Shown here: piece after piece, positions 49,119-58,379 of the stretch | How positions within the stretch are numbered: position 1 is the first letter of the stretch | Layout: each line of letters starts with the position of its first letter | Source: Thiobacillus sp. | GTDB lineage: Bacteria > Pseudomonadota > Gammaproteobacteria > Burkholderiales > Thiobacillaceae | Reading direction: 5' to 3' | Length of the DNA: 64,000 bases | NCBI GenBank assembly: GCA_030692355.1 | Contig: JAUYCF010000094.1 | Span: 62,001 to 126,000 of the forward strand | Notes under the pieces: generated by a model | What the model was told of the DNA's origin: nothing | The model's database searches: none | The model's input: the letters and a program-made list of their open reading frames with translations, nothing else | Translations under genes and position numbers: made by a program

Positions 49119-51362
49119 TCACATCACGCAGTCGACGTAATACGTGGCCTTGCCGTCGACCATATCCTCGACCAACCCATGCACGTCGGTCTCGAAGCCG
49201 GGGAATTTCACGTTGAAATCGCGGGTGAACTGCAGGTAGCGCACGATGGTGCTGTTGAAGCGCTCGCCCGGAATCAGCAAGGGAATACCCGGCGGATAAG
49301 GCGTCACCAGCATGGCGGTGATGCGGCCTTCGAGCTGGTCGATCTCGACCCGCTCGATCTCGCGGTGCGCCATTTTGGCAAAGGCATCGGCCGGCTTCAT
49401 CGCCGGCGCCATTTCCGACAGGTACATCTCGGTGGTCAGGCGCGCCACGTCGTTGGCCTTGTAGATGGTGTGGATCTGGTCGCACAGGTCCTTCAGCCCG
49501 GTTTTCTCGTAGCGCGAGTGTTTTTCGATGAATTCGGGCAGCACGCGCCACAGCGGCTGGTTCTCGTCGTAATCGGCCTTGAACTGCTGAAGCGCGGTCA
49601 CCAGCGTATTCCAGCGGCCTTTGGTGATACCGATGGTGAACATGATGAAGAAGGAATACAGCCCGGTTTTCTCGACGATGACGCCGTGCTCGGCCAGGTA
49701 TTTGGTGACGATCGCCGCCGGGATGCCCCAGTCGGCAAACGCGCCGTCCATGTCCAGGCCGGGCGTAATGACGGTGGCCTTGATCGGGTCGAGCAGGTTG
49801 AAGCCGGGCGCGATATTGCCGAACTCGTGCCAGCGCTCGCCGGCCTTCAACATCCAGTCCTCGCGATCACCCACGCCTTCGTCGGCCAGCTTCTGCGGCC
49901 CCCACACCTTGAACCACCAGGAATCGCCGAATTCCGCGTCGACCTTGCGCATGGCACGGCGGAAATCCAGCGCTTCCTTGATCGACTCCTCGACCAGCGC
50001 GGGGCCGCCGGGCGGCTCCATCATCGCCGCCGCCACATCGCACGAGGCGATGATGGCGTACTGCGGCGAAGTCGAGGTGTGCATCAGGTAGGCTTCGTTG
50101 AAGCGGGTGAAGTCGAGCTTGCGCGTCTCCGAGTCCTGCACCAGGATCTGCGAAGCCTGCGAGAGGCCTGCCAGCAGCTTGTGGGTCGACTGGGTGGCGA
50201 ACACCAGCGCATCCTTGGCGCGCGGGCGGTCCTTGCCGATGGCGTGCATGCCGCGATAGAAGTCGTGGAAGGTCGCATGCGGCAGCCAGGCTTCGTCGAA
50301 ATGCAGGGTGTCGATGTAGTCGCCCAGCAACTCCTTGATCATGTCGACGTTGTAGAGGATGCCATCGTACGTCGACTGGGTGATGGTGAGGATGCGCGGC
50401 TTGCGCTTCACATCCTTGGCGAACGGATGCGCGGCGATTTTCTTCTGGATGTTCTCGGGACGGAACTCATCCAGCGGAATCGGCCCGATGATGCCGTAAT
50501 GGTTGCGCGTCGGCGTCAGGAAGATCGGGATCGCACCGCACATGATGATCGCGTGCAGGATGGATTTATGACAGTTTCGGTCGACCACGACGATGTCGCC
50601 CGGCGCGACCGTGGCGTGCCACACCATTTTGTTCGAAGACGACGTGCCATTGGTGACGAAAAACAGGTGGTCGCAGTTGAAAATGCGCGCCGCGTTGCGC
50701 TCCGACGCCCCCACCGGACCGGTGTGATCGAGCAGTTGCCCAAGTTCGTCCACCGCGTTGCAGACGTCGGCGCGCAGCAGGTTCTCGCCGAAAAACTGGT
50801 GGAACATCTGGCCGATCGGCGACTTCAGGAACGCCACCCCACCGGAGTGGCCGGGGCAGTGCCAGGAATACGAGCCGTCCGCCGCGTAATGGGTGAGCGC
50901 ACGAAAAAACGGCGGCACCAGCGATTCGAGATAGGCACGCGCTTCTCGCCCGATATATCGGGCGAGAAACTCCGGCGTGTCTTCCAGCATGTGGATGAAG
51001 CCGTTCAGCTCACGCAGGATATCGTTCGGAATATGGCGTGCGGTACGGGTTTCACCATGCAGGAAAATCGGGATCTCGGCATTGCGGAAGCGTACTTCCT
51101 CGACGAAGCTGCGCAGCTTCTGCAGCGCCTTGCTTGTATCTTCATCGCTGCCCGCGAGTTCCTCGTCGTCGATCGACAGTACGAACGCCGAGGCGCGCGC
51201 CTGCTGCTGGGCGAACGAGGTCAGGTCGCCATAATTGGTGACGCCGAGCACTTCCATGCCTTCCTTCTCGATGGCGTCGGCAAGTGTGCGGATGCCGAGC
51301 CCCGAGGCGTTTTCGGAGCGGAAATCTTCGTCAATGATGACAACGGGAAAGCGGAAGCGCAT
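49119..51362 (-). CDS. Orn/Lys/Arg decarboxylase, class I PLP-dependent
   Basis: The 747-residue enzyme decarboxylates a basic amino acid to a polyamine or diamine. It has an N-terminal receiver-like wing domain (FPVVIIDEDFRSENASGLGI), a fold-type-I core with WHCPGHSGGVAFLKSP, NGTSSSNKMV and the PLP lysine in ATQSTHKLLAG, and a C-terminal domain. Length and order match the AdiA/CadA/SpeF group. The substrate (arginine, lysine or ornithine) is not certain. GGAG precedes the ATG and a 179-bp upstream region carries two dyads. Confidence 0.9.
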   Translation of the reverse strand: MRFRFPVVIIDEDFRSENASGLGIRTLADAIEKEGMEVLGVTNYGDLTSFAQQQARASAFVLSIDDEELAGSDEDTSKALQKLRSFVEEVRFRNAEIPIFLHGETRTARHIPNDILRELNGFIHMLEDTPEFLARYIGREARAYLESLVPPFFRALTHYAADGSYSWHCPGHSGGVAFLKSPIGQMFHQFFGENLLRADVCNAVDELGQLLDHTGPVGASERNAARIFNCDHLFFVTNGTSSSNKMVWHATVAPGDIVVVDRNCHKSILHAIIMCGAIPIFLTPTRNHYGIIGPIPLDEFRPENIQKKIAAHPFAKDVKRKPRILTITQSTYDGILYNVDMIKELLGDYIDTLHFDEAWLPHATFHDFYRGMHAIGKDRPRAKDALVFATQSTHKLLAGLSQASQILVQDSETRKLDFTRFNEAYLMHTSTSPQYAIIASCDVAAAMMEPPGGPALVEESIKEALDFRRAMRKVDAEFGDSWWFKVWGPQKLADEGVGDREDWMLKAGERWHEFGNIAPGFNLLDPIKATVITPGLDMDGAFADWGIPAAIVTKYLAEHGVIVEKTGLYSFFIMFTIGITKGRWNTLVTALQQFKADYDENQPLWRVLPEFIEKHSRYEKTGLKDLCDQIHTIYKANDVARLTTEMYLSEMAPAMKPADAFAKMAHREIERVEIDQLEGRITAMLVTPYPPGIPLLIPGERFNSTIVRYLQFTRDFNVKFPGFETDVHGLVEDMVDGKATYYVDCVM

Positions 51363-51422
51363 GGCCTGCTCCAGAGGAAAGCCTTGGCCCGGACGTCATC
51401 GATTCGCATGCACTTAACCGGC

Positions 51423-51446
51423 ATTTTGTTCCAAAAGGAACAAAAT
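51423..51446. promoter_or_regulatory. Perfect 10-bp dyad upstream of the decarboxylase gene
   Basis: ATTTTGTTCC (51423-51432) and GGAACAAAAT (51437-51446) form a perfect inverted repeat with a 4-bp AAAA loop. It lies 60 bp before the ATG. A minus-strand TATAAT (51518-51513) would place the dyad in the 5' leader. It may be an operator or an RNA switch element. Confidence 0.5.
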
Positions 51447-51541
51447 CCTCGGCAATCATCACGCGAATTGATGAGACATCCGGGCTGGAGGCGGACGAAT
51501 TAAAAGAAGCGGATTATACGAATCCCGCGTGTCCCGCGGGA

Positions 51542-52108
51542 TTAAGTTTTAGGCAGCGTCACGCCGACCTGGCCCTGATATTTGCCGCCGCGATCGCGGT
51601 ACGACACCTCGCACACCTCGTCGGATTCGAGGAAGAGCATTTGCGCCACGCCCTCGTTGGCGTAAATGCGTGCGGGCAGCGGGGTCGTGTTGGAAAACTC
51701 CAGCGTCACGTGGCCTTCCCACTCGGGCTCCAGCGGCGTCACGTTGACGATGATGCCGCAGCGCGCATACGTGCTTTTGCCGAGACAGATCGTCAGCACA
51801 CTGCGCGGAATGCGGAAATATTCCACCGTGCGCGCCAGTGCGAACGAGTTGGGCGGGATGATGCAGGAATCGCCCTTGACCTCGACAAAGGAGTTCGGAT
51901 CGAACGCCTTGGGGTCGACAATCGTCGTATTGATGTTGGTGAACAGCTTGAACTCGCTGGCGCAGCGCACGTCGTAGCCGTAGCTCGACGTGCCGTACGA
52001 CACGATGGGGCGGCCATCAACCTGCTTGACCTGCCCCGGTTCGAACGGTTCGATCATGCCATGCTCAACCGCCATGCGGCGGATCCATTTGTCGGATTTG
52101 ATAGACAT
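51542..52108 (-). CDS. dcd: dCTP deaminase
   Basis: Dcd converts dCTP to dUTP, supplying dTMP synthesis. The 188-residue protein begins [20 protein letters not shown], and has [12 protein letters not shown], the catalytic segment [24 protein letters not shown] and [29 protein letters not shown] 52108 is chosen; longer readings would translate the repeat element upstream. That repeat fills the gap to mrp. Confidence 0.95.
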   Translation of the reverse strand: MSIKSDKWIRRMAVEHGMIEPFEPGQVKQVDGRPIVSYGTSSYGYDVRCASEFKLFTNINTTIVDPKAFDPNSFVEVKGDSCIIPPNSFALARTVEYFRIPRSVLTICLGKSTYARCGIIVNVTPLEPEWEGHVTLEFSNTTPLPARIYANEGVAQMLFLESDEVCEVSYRDRGGKYQGQVGVTLPKT

Positions 52109-52199
52109 ATCAGGGGTCAGGGGGCAGGGGGCAGGGGGCAGGGTTGGCGGCGTTGGCCGCCCACTCCCTGATCCCTGAATCCCGATCCCCGGTTCTCCA
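52109..52199. repeat. Heptad-repeat hairpin between mrp and dcd
   Basis: Five 7-bp units of CAGGGGG type lie at 52111-52145. A mini-hairpin GGCGGC-GTTG-GCCGCC lies at 52146-52161. Five units of TCCCTGA type lie at 52165-52199, ending exactly at the mrp stop codon. In the transcribed (minus) sense the purine-rich arm comes first. The arms pair only imperfectly, but the 7-bp phase and central hairpin match the other elements. Confidence 0.8.
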
Positions 52200-53288
52200 T
52201 CAGGTGTTGGAAATGACGATGTTGGGGAACTTGGCGGAGTGATCCACCGCGGTTTCGCCAATCTTCACAGCTACGCGGCGCGCGATCTGCTTGTAGATTT
52301 CGGTCACACGGCCATCCGGGTCAGACACCACCGACGGCTTGCCTGCATCGGTATCGGCACGGATCGCTCCATCCAGCGGCAACGCACCGAGAAATTCTAC
52401 GTTGTAGTCCTTGCACATGCGCTCGCCGCCGCCTTCGCCGAAGATGCGCTCTTCGTGGCCGCAGTTAGAGCAGATGTGCAGGCTCATGTTTTCGACCACG
52501 CCGAGGATGGGGATGCCGACCTTCTCGAACATCTTCAGGCCCTTGCGCGCGTCGATCAGCGCAATGTCCTGCGGGGTGGTGACGATCACTGCGCCGGTCA
52601 CCGGCACGCGCTGCGCCAGCGTCAACTGGATGTCGCCGGTGCCCGGCGGCAGGTCGACCACCAGATAGTCGAGCTCGCTCCAGTTGGTATTGTTCAGCAG
52701 CTGTTCCAGCGCCTGGGTCACCATCGGGCCGCGCCACACCATGGGGGTCTCGACGTCGATCAGGAAGCCGATCGACATCGCCTGGATGCCGTGCCCGATC
52801 AACGGCTCGAGATTCTTGCCATCGGTCGATTCGGGCTTGCCGGTAATCCCGAGCATGGTCGGCTGCGAGGGGCCGTAGATATCGGCGTCGAGCATGCCGA
52901 CGCGCGCACCCTCGACGGCCAGCGCCAGCGCCAGGTTGACGGCGGTGGTGGACTTGCCGACGCCGCCCTTGCCGGACGCCACGGCGATGATGTTTTTCAC
53001 GTTGGGGATCAGCTTGACGCCGCGCTGCACGCCGTGCGAAACGATCTTGAAGCTGACATTCGCGGTGGCGCTGGTCACGCCATCGATGGCGCCAAGCTTG
53101 TCTTCGACCTGCTGTTTGATGAGGGCCAACTGACTCTGCGCCGGGTAGCTCAGCAAGATGTCGACCGACACAGCGCCGCCGTCGATCTTGATGTTGCGGG
53201 CGGATTTGGTCGAGACATAATCCTTGTGGGTGTTGGGATCAGTCAACTCTTTCAGTGCTGTCTGCACCTGAAGTTCAGAAACGGCCAT
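52200..53288 (-). CDS. apbC: Mrp/ApbC iron-sulfur cluster carrier ATPase
   Basis: This P-loop ATPase carries and delivers Fe-S clusters. The 362-residue protein has an N-terminal MIP18-like domain ([18 protein letters not shown]), deviant Walker [19 protein letters not shown], the [13 protein letters not shown] motif, and the cluster-ligand CSNC motif in [17 protein letters not shown] lies upstream of the ATG. It probably has its own promoter and leads into dcd through the repeat element. Confidence 0.95.
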   Translation of the reverse strand: MAVSELQVQTALKELTDPNTHKDYVSTKSARNIKIDGGAVSVDILLSYPAQSQLALIKQQVEDKLGAIDGVTSATANVSFKIVSHGVQRGVKLIPNVKNIIAVASGKGGVGKSTTAVNLALALAVEGARVGMLDADIYGPSQPTMLGITGKPESTDGKNLEPLIGHGIQAMSIGFLIDVETPMVWRGPMVTQALEQLLNNTNWSELDYLVVDLPPGTGDIQLTLAQRVPVTGAVIVTTPQDIALIDARKGLKMFEKVGIPILGVVENMSLHICSNCGHEERIFGEGGGERMCKDYNVEFLGALPLDGAIRADTDAGKPSVVSDPDGRVTEIYKQIARRVAVKIGETAVDHSAKFPNIVISNT

Positions 53289-53320
53289 GTTTGCTCCAGC
53301 GGGTTAATTAGCAATCGCTC

Positions 53321-53350
53321 ATTTTAACGAATTCCACCGCTTTGGGTGAA
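53321..53350 (-). promoter_or_regulatory. Possible promoter of apbC
   Basis: On the minus strand TTCACC (53350-53345) and TAAAAT (53326-53321) are 18 bp apart, about 30 bp upstream of the ATG. The match is moderate. The rest of the 162-bp gap shows nothing recognisable. Confidence 0.35.
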
Positions 53351-53450
53351 CGGGAACGCAGAAAGGACGTGGGTTCCCTTGCCGCCCGAAGGGCTATCCA
53401 AGGCGCTCTGGAGGCATCGGCGACGTCCCCGGCCGGCATCGGAAACGCGC

Positions 53451-53810
53451 TTAATGGGGTTCAGCATAATGCGCCACCAACAATGCCTCGGGCACCCGCA
53501 GCCGGATCGCCGCGACCAGCTCGCTGATCGCTCCCTGCCGCGGACGCAACGATACCCACAGCAGGTTCAGTTTCAGGTTGAGGTCGGCAAACACCACGTC
53601 AGGATGCAGCGCAAGCACGGCCTGGATCTCGCGCAAAGTGCGCTCGATCTCGGCGAGCGGCCGGCCGCGCAGGCGGGGAATCAGCATCATGAAATCGGTC
53701 AGCCGCTGTCCGGCGCTGTCGCGCGTAGGGGCGATCTGCCACAGGGGCAAACCCGGCATGGGCTCCGGGGCAGTCATCGGCACGGTTGAGGCATGGATCC
53801 GTATCTTCAT
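53451..53810 (-). CDS. Conserved-looking protein of unknown function
   Basis: The 119-residue product has no signal peptide or clear family. It is composed of a central basic segment (LIPRLRGRPLAEIERTLREI) and a strand-rich end (LNLKLNLLWVSLRPRQG, then ALLVAHY). GGAGG lies four bases before the ATG, and codon use matches its neighbours, so I accept it as a real gene. It follows rppH by 21 bp and is probably cotranscribed with it. Function is unknown. Confidence 0.65.
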   Translation of the reverse strand: MKIRIHASTVPMTAPEPMPGLPLWQIAPTRDSAGQRLTDFMMLIPRLRGRPLAEIERTLREIQAVLALHPDVVFADLNLKLNLLWVSLRPRQGAISELVAAIRLRVPEALLVAHYAEPH

Positions 53811-53831
53811 CGCGCCTCCGCTGCCCGGCGT

Positions 53832-54383
53832 TCAGGGCTTCAACTGCAGATCCCGCGCTGCGCCGCGCCGCTCGCATGGAGGCCGCACGCGTTGCCGTAA
53901 ATAATGCACGTCCTTGTGCAGATAACGCTCGAGCTCCTCAAGCGCGCGGCGGTAAACTTCGCGCTTGAAGTCGACCACCACATCCATGGGCACCCAATAC
54001 TCGTTCCAGCGCCAGGCGTCGAATTCGGGATGACTGCTGGCGCGCAGCGAGACGTCGCAATCGCGCCCGGTCAGCCGCAGAAGAAACCAGATCTGCTTCT
54101 GGCCACGATAAAGGCCGCGATTGTCGCGCCGCGTCCAATGGGCTGGGACGTCGTAACGCAGCCATTCGCGCGTACGCCCGAGGATGCGCACATGCGCGGC
54201 CTGCAAGCCCACTTCTTCTTCCAGTTCCCGGAACATGGCCTGTTCCGGCGTTTCCCCTGCATTGATGCCGCCCTGGGGAAACTGCCAGGCGTGCTGGTTG
54301 ACGCGCTTGCCCCAGAAAACCTGGTTCTGCGCATTGCACACGATAATGCCTACGTTCGGGCGGTACCCCTCTCGGTCGATCAT
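53832..54383 (-). CDS. rppH: RNA pyrophosphohydrolase
   Basis: RppH removes pyrophosphate from mRNA 5' ends and so starts decay. The 183-residue protein begins [17 protein letters not shown] and carries the Nudix box [20 protein letters not shown] plus VGL. The QFPQGG and REWLRYD segments separate RppH from other Nudix enzymes. ATG 54383 is preceded by GGTGG five bases upstream; an ATG at 54395 lacks one. Confidence 0.94.
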   Translation of the reverse strand: MIDREGYRPNVGIIVCNAQNQVFWGKRVNQHAWQFPQGGINAGETPEQAMFRELEEEVGLQAAHVRILGRTREWLRYDVPAHWTRRDNRGLYRGQKQIWFLLRLTGRDCDVSLRASSHPEFDAWRWNEYWVPMDVVVDFKREVYRRALEELERYLHKDVHYLRQRVRPPCERRGAARDLQLKP

Positions 54384-54548
54384 GGCCGCCACCATCTAAA
54401 AATATTCGATTACCCGCATTCTTTCACACCCACCGGAAAATGCAAACCCGGCCCGTCCGGAAACCCACCGTTATTCATTGTTTTAATTGATATTTCTGGC
54501 GGACGCCCACACTTCGAAATTGAAGACGCAGCGGTAATGGCGGCGGCG

Positions 54549-55319
54549 CTATTCCACCAGGGGCGCGACGCTCGCCGCCCACTGAAAGTCGCGCGCGAAG
54601 CCGCGCAAGTCGAGACCGTAGCGTTTGGACAGGTCATCCAGCCGCGGCCGGGCCGCATCAAGCCTTGCCGCCGCGCCCGGCTCGGTGAAGCCGAACACGA
54701 TAACGTTGGTTTTGTCCTGCACCGAGATCCAGCCGACTTCGCCGTCGAACGCCCGCGTCAGTCGCGCGAAATACTCGGCGAATTCGCTGTCGCGTCCCCA
54801 TAGATTGACCGCCAGCACGCCGCCGGGTTTGAGCGCACGCCGGCAGGCCGCATAAAACGTCTGGGTCGCCAGCGCCTCCACCTGATTGCCTGCGTCGAAG
54901 CCGTCAAGCAGGATGACGTCGGCGCTGCCGGGATGCTGGCGCGCATACAGCGCGCCGTCGGCCTCGATCACGCTGAGCGTCTCGTCGTCGGGCGGCAGTT
55001 CGAAATGCGTGCGCGCGGCCGCAATCACCCGCGGATCGATCTCCACCGCGGTGACGCGCGTCTGCGGCCGCTGCCTGCGGATGAATTTGGCGAGCGAGCC
55101 GCCGCCGAGGCCGATCATCAGGACCTCCTGCGGCATCGGATTGAACATCAGAAAACCCATCATCGCGCGGGTGTAGGCAAGCTCCAGATCCCACGGCCGG
55201 CTCACCCGCATTGCGCTCTGGATCGCGCGGCTGCCCAGATGCAGCGTGCGCAGGCCGCGCTCCTCGGTCACTTCCAGCCCGTCATCCGTTGCCCGGCGTT
55301 TACCAAATTTCAGGCGCAT
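54549..55319 (-). CDS. Spermidine synthase-like methyltransferase-fold protein
   Basis: The 256-residue protein has the aminopropyltransferase pattern: YTRAMMGFLMFNPMPQEVLM, the nucleotide loop IGLGGGSLAKFI, the acidic VEIDPRVI, IEADGALYA and VILLDGFDAGNQV. Polyamine transfer is possible, but many such short relatives have no proven activity. It is a complete gene from 55319; the reading frame continues open across the antisense of proS, which is not coding. It is divergent from proS with 81 bp between starts. Confidence 0.82.
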   Translation of the reverse strand: MRLKFGKRRATDDGLEVTEERGLRTLHLGSRAIQSAMRVSRPWDLELAYTRAMMGFLMFNPMPQEVLMIGLGGGSLAKFIRRQRPQTRVTAVEIDPRVIAAARTHFELPPDDETLSVIEADGALYARQHPGSADVILLDGFDAGNQVEALATQTFYAACRRALKPGGVLAVNLWGRDSEFAEYFARLTRAFDGEVGWISVQDKTNVIVFGFTEPGAAARLDAARPRLDDLSKRYGLDLRGFARDFQWAASVAPLVE

Positions 55320-55400
55320 TGCCGTTTCACTCCAAAATCGAGCGCGAAAGATTACACCTCCGCACGCTAAAATGCCGTTTTTCGTCACGACTCCCCCATC

Positions 55401-57131
55401 ATGCGCGCCACCCGGTTTTTCATTTCCACCACCAAGGAAGCCCCTTCCGAAGCCGAACTCGTCAGCCACAAGCTGATGCTGCGCGCCGGCCTCATCAAGC
55501 GTCTGGGCTCGGGGCTGTACACCTGGATGCCGCTGGGGCTGCGCGTGCTGCGCCGGGTGGAAGCCATCGTGCGCGAGGAAATGAACCGCGCCGGCGCGAT
55601 CGAACTCCTGATGCCGGCGGTGCAGCCGGCCGAACTGTGGGAGGAAACCGGGCGCTGGGCGGTGTTCGGCCCGCAGATGCTGAAGATCAAGGACCGCCAC
55701 CAGCGCGACTTCTGCTTCGGCCCCACCCACGAGGAAGTCATCACCGACGTGGCGCGCCGCGAGATCAAGAGCTATCGGCAATTGCCGGTCAATTTCTACC
55801 AGATCCAGATGAAGTTCCGCGACGAGATCCGGCCGCGCTTCGGCGTCATGCGCGCGCGCGAGTTCCTGATGAAGGATGCGTATTCCTTCCACGCCGGCAA
55901 GGACAGCCTCGCAGCCACCTACCAGACCATGTACGACGCTTATGGGCGGGTTTTCAGCCGGCTGGGGCTGACCTTCCGCGCGGTGGCGGCCGACACCGGC
56001 GCCATCGGCGGCTCCGCCTCGCACGAGTTCCACGTGCTGGCGGATTCCGGCGAAGACCTGATCGCCTACTGCCCGGATTCCGACTACGCCGCCAACGTCG
56101 AGCTCGCCGAGGCGCTTGCCCCCGCGGCGCCGCGCGCCGCGCCGCAGGAAACGCTGCGCGAGGTGGATACGCCGAAACAGACCACCTGCGAGGACGTTGC
56201 CGCCCTGCTCGACATCCCGCTGGCCCGCACCGTCAAGCTCATCGCCGTCGTGGCCGACGAAAAGCTGGTCATCCTGCTGCTGCGCGGCGACCACATGCTG
56301 AATGAAGTCAAGCTCGGCAAGCTCCCCGGCATGGCGGATTTCCGGCTGGCGAACGAAGCCGAAATCCGCGCGGCCTTCGACTGCCCGCCCGGCTTCCTGG
56401 GGCCGGTCGGGATCGACCGCGGCAAAACCAAGGTCATCGCCGACCGCACGGTCGCCGCGATGAGCGATTTCGTCTGCGGCGCCAACAAGCCGAAATATCA
56501 CCTGGCCGGGGTCAATTTCGGCCGCGACCTGCAGGAACCGGGTGTTGTGGCCGATATAAGGAATGTGACCTCCGGCGATCCCAGCCCCGACGGCCAGGGC
56601 ACGCTGCAGCTGTGCCGCGGCATCGAGGTCGGCCACGTATTCCAGCTCGGCAGCAAGTATTCGCAGGCGATGAACGCCACCTTCCTGGACGAAACCGGCC
56701 AATCGCTGGCAATGGAAATGGGCTGCTACGGCATCGGCGTGTCGCGCATCGTGGCCGCAGCCATCGAGCAGAACCAAGACGGCCGCGGCATCATCTGGCC
56801 GGAAACCATGGCACCTTTCTTGCTCGTGGTTGTGGCCATCGGCTACGGCAAGAGCGAAGCGGTTAGACACGCCGCCGATACCTTGTATGCTGAACTGGTT
56901 GCCGCCGGCTTCGACGTGCTGCTGGACGACCGCGACGAACGCCCCGGCGTGATGTTTGCCGACGCCGAACTGATCGGTATTCCGCATCGCGTCACGGTGG
57001 GCGAGCGCGGACTCGCGGACGGCGTGATCGAGTACCAGCCGCGCCGCGCCGCGCCGGGTCAAAGCGGTGAAGCGCAAAAAATCGCGCTGGCCGACGCAAC
57101 GGTGTTTTTGAAGGAATTGTTGGGAGGCTGA
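55401..57131 (+). CDS. proS: Prolyl-tRNA synthetase
   Basis: ProS charges tRNA-Pro. The 576-residue bacterial-type enzyme has class II motifs ([47 protein letters not shown]), an inserted YbaK-like editing domain in the middle ([20 protein letters not shown]), [11 protein letters not shown] and a C-terminal anticodon-binding domain. The upstream TAAAAT at 55368 could be its -10. The transglycosylase gene starts one base after its stop. Confidence 0.97.
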   Translation: MRATRFFISTTKEAPSEAELVSHKLMLRAGLIKRLGSGLYTWMPLGLRVLRRVEAIVREEMNRAGAIELLMPAVQPAELWEETGRWAVFGPQMLKIKDRHQRDFCFGPTHEEVITDVARREIKSYRQLPVNFYQIQMKFRDEIRPRFGVMRAREFLMKDAYSFHAGKDSLAATYQTMYDAYGRVFSRLGLTFRAVAADTGAIGGSASHEFHVLADSGEDLIAYCPDSDYAANVELAEALAPAAPRAAPQETLREVDTPKQTTCEDVAALLDIPLARTVKLIAVVADEKLVILLLRGDHMLNEVKLGKLPGMADFRLANEAEIRAAFDCPPGFLGPVGIDRGKTKVIADRTVAAMSDFVCGANKPKYHLAGVNFGRDLQEPGVVADIRNVTSGDPSPDGQGTLQLCRGIEVGHVFQLGSKYSQAMNATFLDETGQSLAMEMGCYGIGVSRIVAAAIEQNQDGRGIIWPETMAPFLLVVVAIGYGKSEAVRHAADTLYAELVAAGFDVLLDDRDERPGVMFADAELIGIPHRVTVGERGLADGVIEYQPRRAAPGQSGEAQKIALADATVFLKELLGG

Positions 57132-57132
57132 C

Positions 57133-57768
57133 ATGAACAAGACGACGCACACCGGACTGCTGATCGCTGCCCTGCTGCTTGCCCTGCCCGCGCAGGCGGG
57201 CGGACAGCGCGAAGAAGCGATGTCGGCCAATGTGCGCTCGTCCCTGCAGCGCGGACTGGCCGACACCGCGGTCACCCGCACCGCGTTTCGCCATGTCGCG
57301 GATGAGGCGGCCTGGCTGAAGGAAATGTCGCGCCGGCTCGCCAAGCGCATCCCGGATGAAGCCGAACGGCTGGAATTCCTGACCACCCTGCACTGGGAAG
57401 CCTCGCGTGCCGGAGTCGATCCGCAATTGATGCTCGGCCTGATCCAGGTCGAAAGCGGCTTCCGCAAGTATGCGGTGTCTCCGGTAGGCGCGCGCGGCTA
57501 CACGCAGGTGATGCCGTTCTGGGTCAAGGCCATCGGCAACCCCGACCACAACCTGTTCCAGCTGCGCACCAATCTACGCTACGGCGCGCTGATCCTGCGC
57601 CACTACATCGACATCGAGCGCGGCGATTTATTCCGCGCACTGGGCCGCTACAACGGCAGCCTGGGGCGCCCGGAATACCCCAATCTCGTCGTCGGCGCCT
57701 GGAAGCGCCACTGGGATTACGTGCCCCACACCCAATCGGCCGACACGTCCGCTGCTTCGCGCAGCTGA
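57133..57768 (+). CDS. Lytic transglycosylase, SLT domain
   Basis: The 211-residue exported enzyme is predicted to cleave peptidoglycan glycan strands. A signal peptide (TGLLIAALLLALPAQAGG) is followed by an N-terminal linker and an SLT domain from about residue 85, with the catalytic Glu in LGLIQVESGFRKYAVSPVGA and the AVSPVGARGYTQVMP motif. It starts one base after proS and is convergent with the efflux cluster. Anchoring is not indicated, since there is no lipobox. Confidence 0.9.
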   Translation: MNKTTHTGLLIAALLLALPAQAGGQREEAMSANVRSSLQRGLADTAVTRTAFRHVADEAAWLKEMSRRLAKRIPDEAERLEFLTTLHWEASRAGVDPQLMLGLIQVESGFRKYAVSPVGARGYTQVMPFWVKAIGNPDHNLFQLRTNLRYGALILRHYIDIERGDLFRALGRYNGSLGRPEYPNLVVGAWKRHWDYVPHTQSADTSAASRS

Positions 57769-57857
57769 AGATTTCCCCAACTCTGACCGGGGGATAACCG
57801 CAGGGTGGCGTGCCGGCATTCACGCCGGGCTCATGCGCCCCGCCTCGACCCGGCGGG

Positions 57858-58379
57858 TCAGGGCTGGGCCGAATCCAGGACAACCAGAGGCTTCGGCTGG
57901 CAGTCCGCCGTCACCACGGTGCCCGGCCCACCCGGCACCGAACGGACAACACCGTTGAACGGCGCCCTGAGTTCGGCGTCGGCGAGGTTCTTCTGCGCAA
58001 TCACGCGGCGCGCACTGGCGACCGACAGGGCGGCTTTCGCGCGTGTGTGGCGCAGCGTGGCCGCTTCGAGTTCGCTGGTCGACGACACGGTGCGGTTGAA
58101 CAATTCCTCCGCCCGCCCCAGTTCGCGCCCGGCATCCTCCTCGTCGGCATCCGCTCGCGCCTGCTCCGCCGTCGCCTCGTCGAGTCGGGCCTGCAGCACG
58201 GTCTTGTCGAGACGCAGCAGCACCGCGCCTTTCTTCACGCTCTGGCCGGGTTTCACCAGGACTTCCTCGACCACGCCGGACACGCGGGTGGTGAGTTCGA
58301 CCTGCCCTGCCGCCCATAGCGGGCCGCCCCATCCCAGGCAAAACCCGCCTAGTGCGATCGCCACAATGCGTTGTTTCAT
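57858..58379 (-). CDS. Minimal HlyD/RND-type periplasmic adaptor
   Basis: The 173-residue protein has a signal peptide ending AAG, the first lipoyl half (SGVVEEVLVKPGQSVKKGAVL), a short helical hairpin (residues about 60-120) and the second lipoyl half (NLADAELRAPFNGVVRSVPG). It ends there, so it lacks the beta-barrel and membrane-proximal domains of normal adaptors of 350-400 residues. It starts within the stop of the TolC-like gene (TAATG). No pump gene follows. Whether it is a true transporter part is unclear. Confidence 0.78.
   Translation of the reverse strand: MKQRIVAIALGGFCLGWGGPLWAAGQVELTTRVSGVVEEVLVKPGQSVKKGAVLLRLDKTVLQARLDEATAEQARADADEEDAGRELGRAEELFNRTVSSTSELEAATLRHTRAKAALSVASARRVIAQKNLADAELRAPFNGVVRSVPGGPGTVVTADCQPKPLVVLDSAQP

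Noticed and set aside
55320-57467. Long minus-strand open frame running from the spermidine-synthase-like gene across proS
   Set aside because: The part beyond 55319 is antisense to proS, which has complete family motifs. High G+C makes such open antisense frames common.
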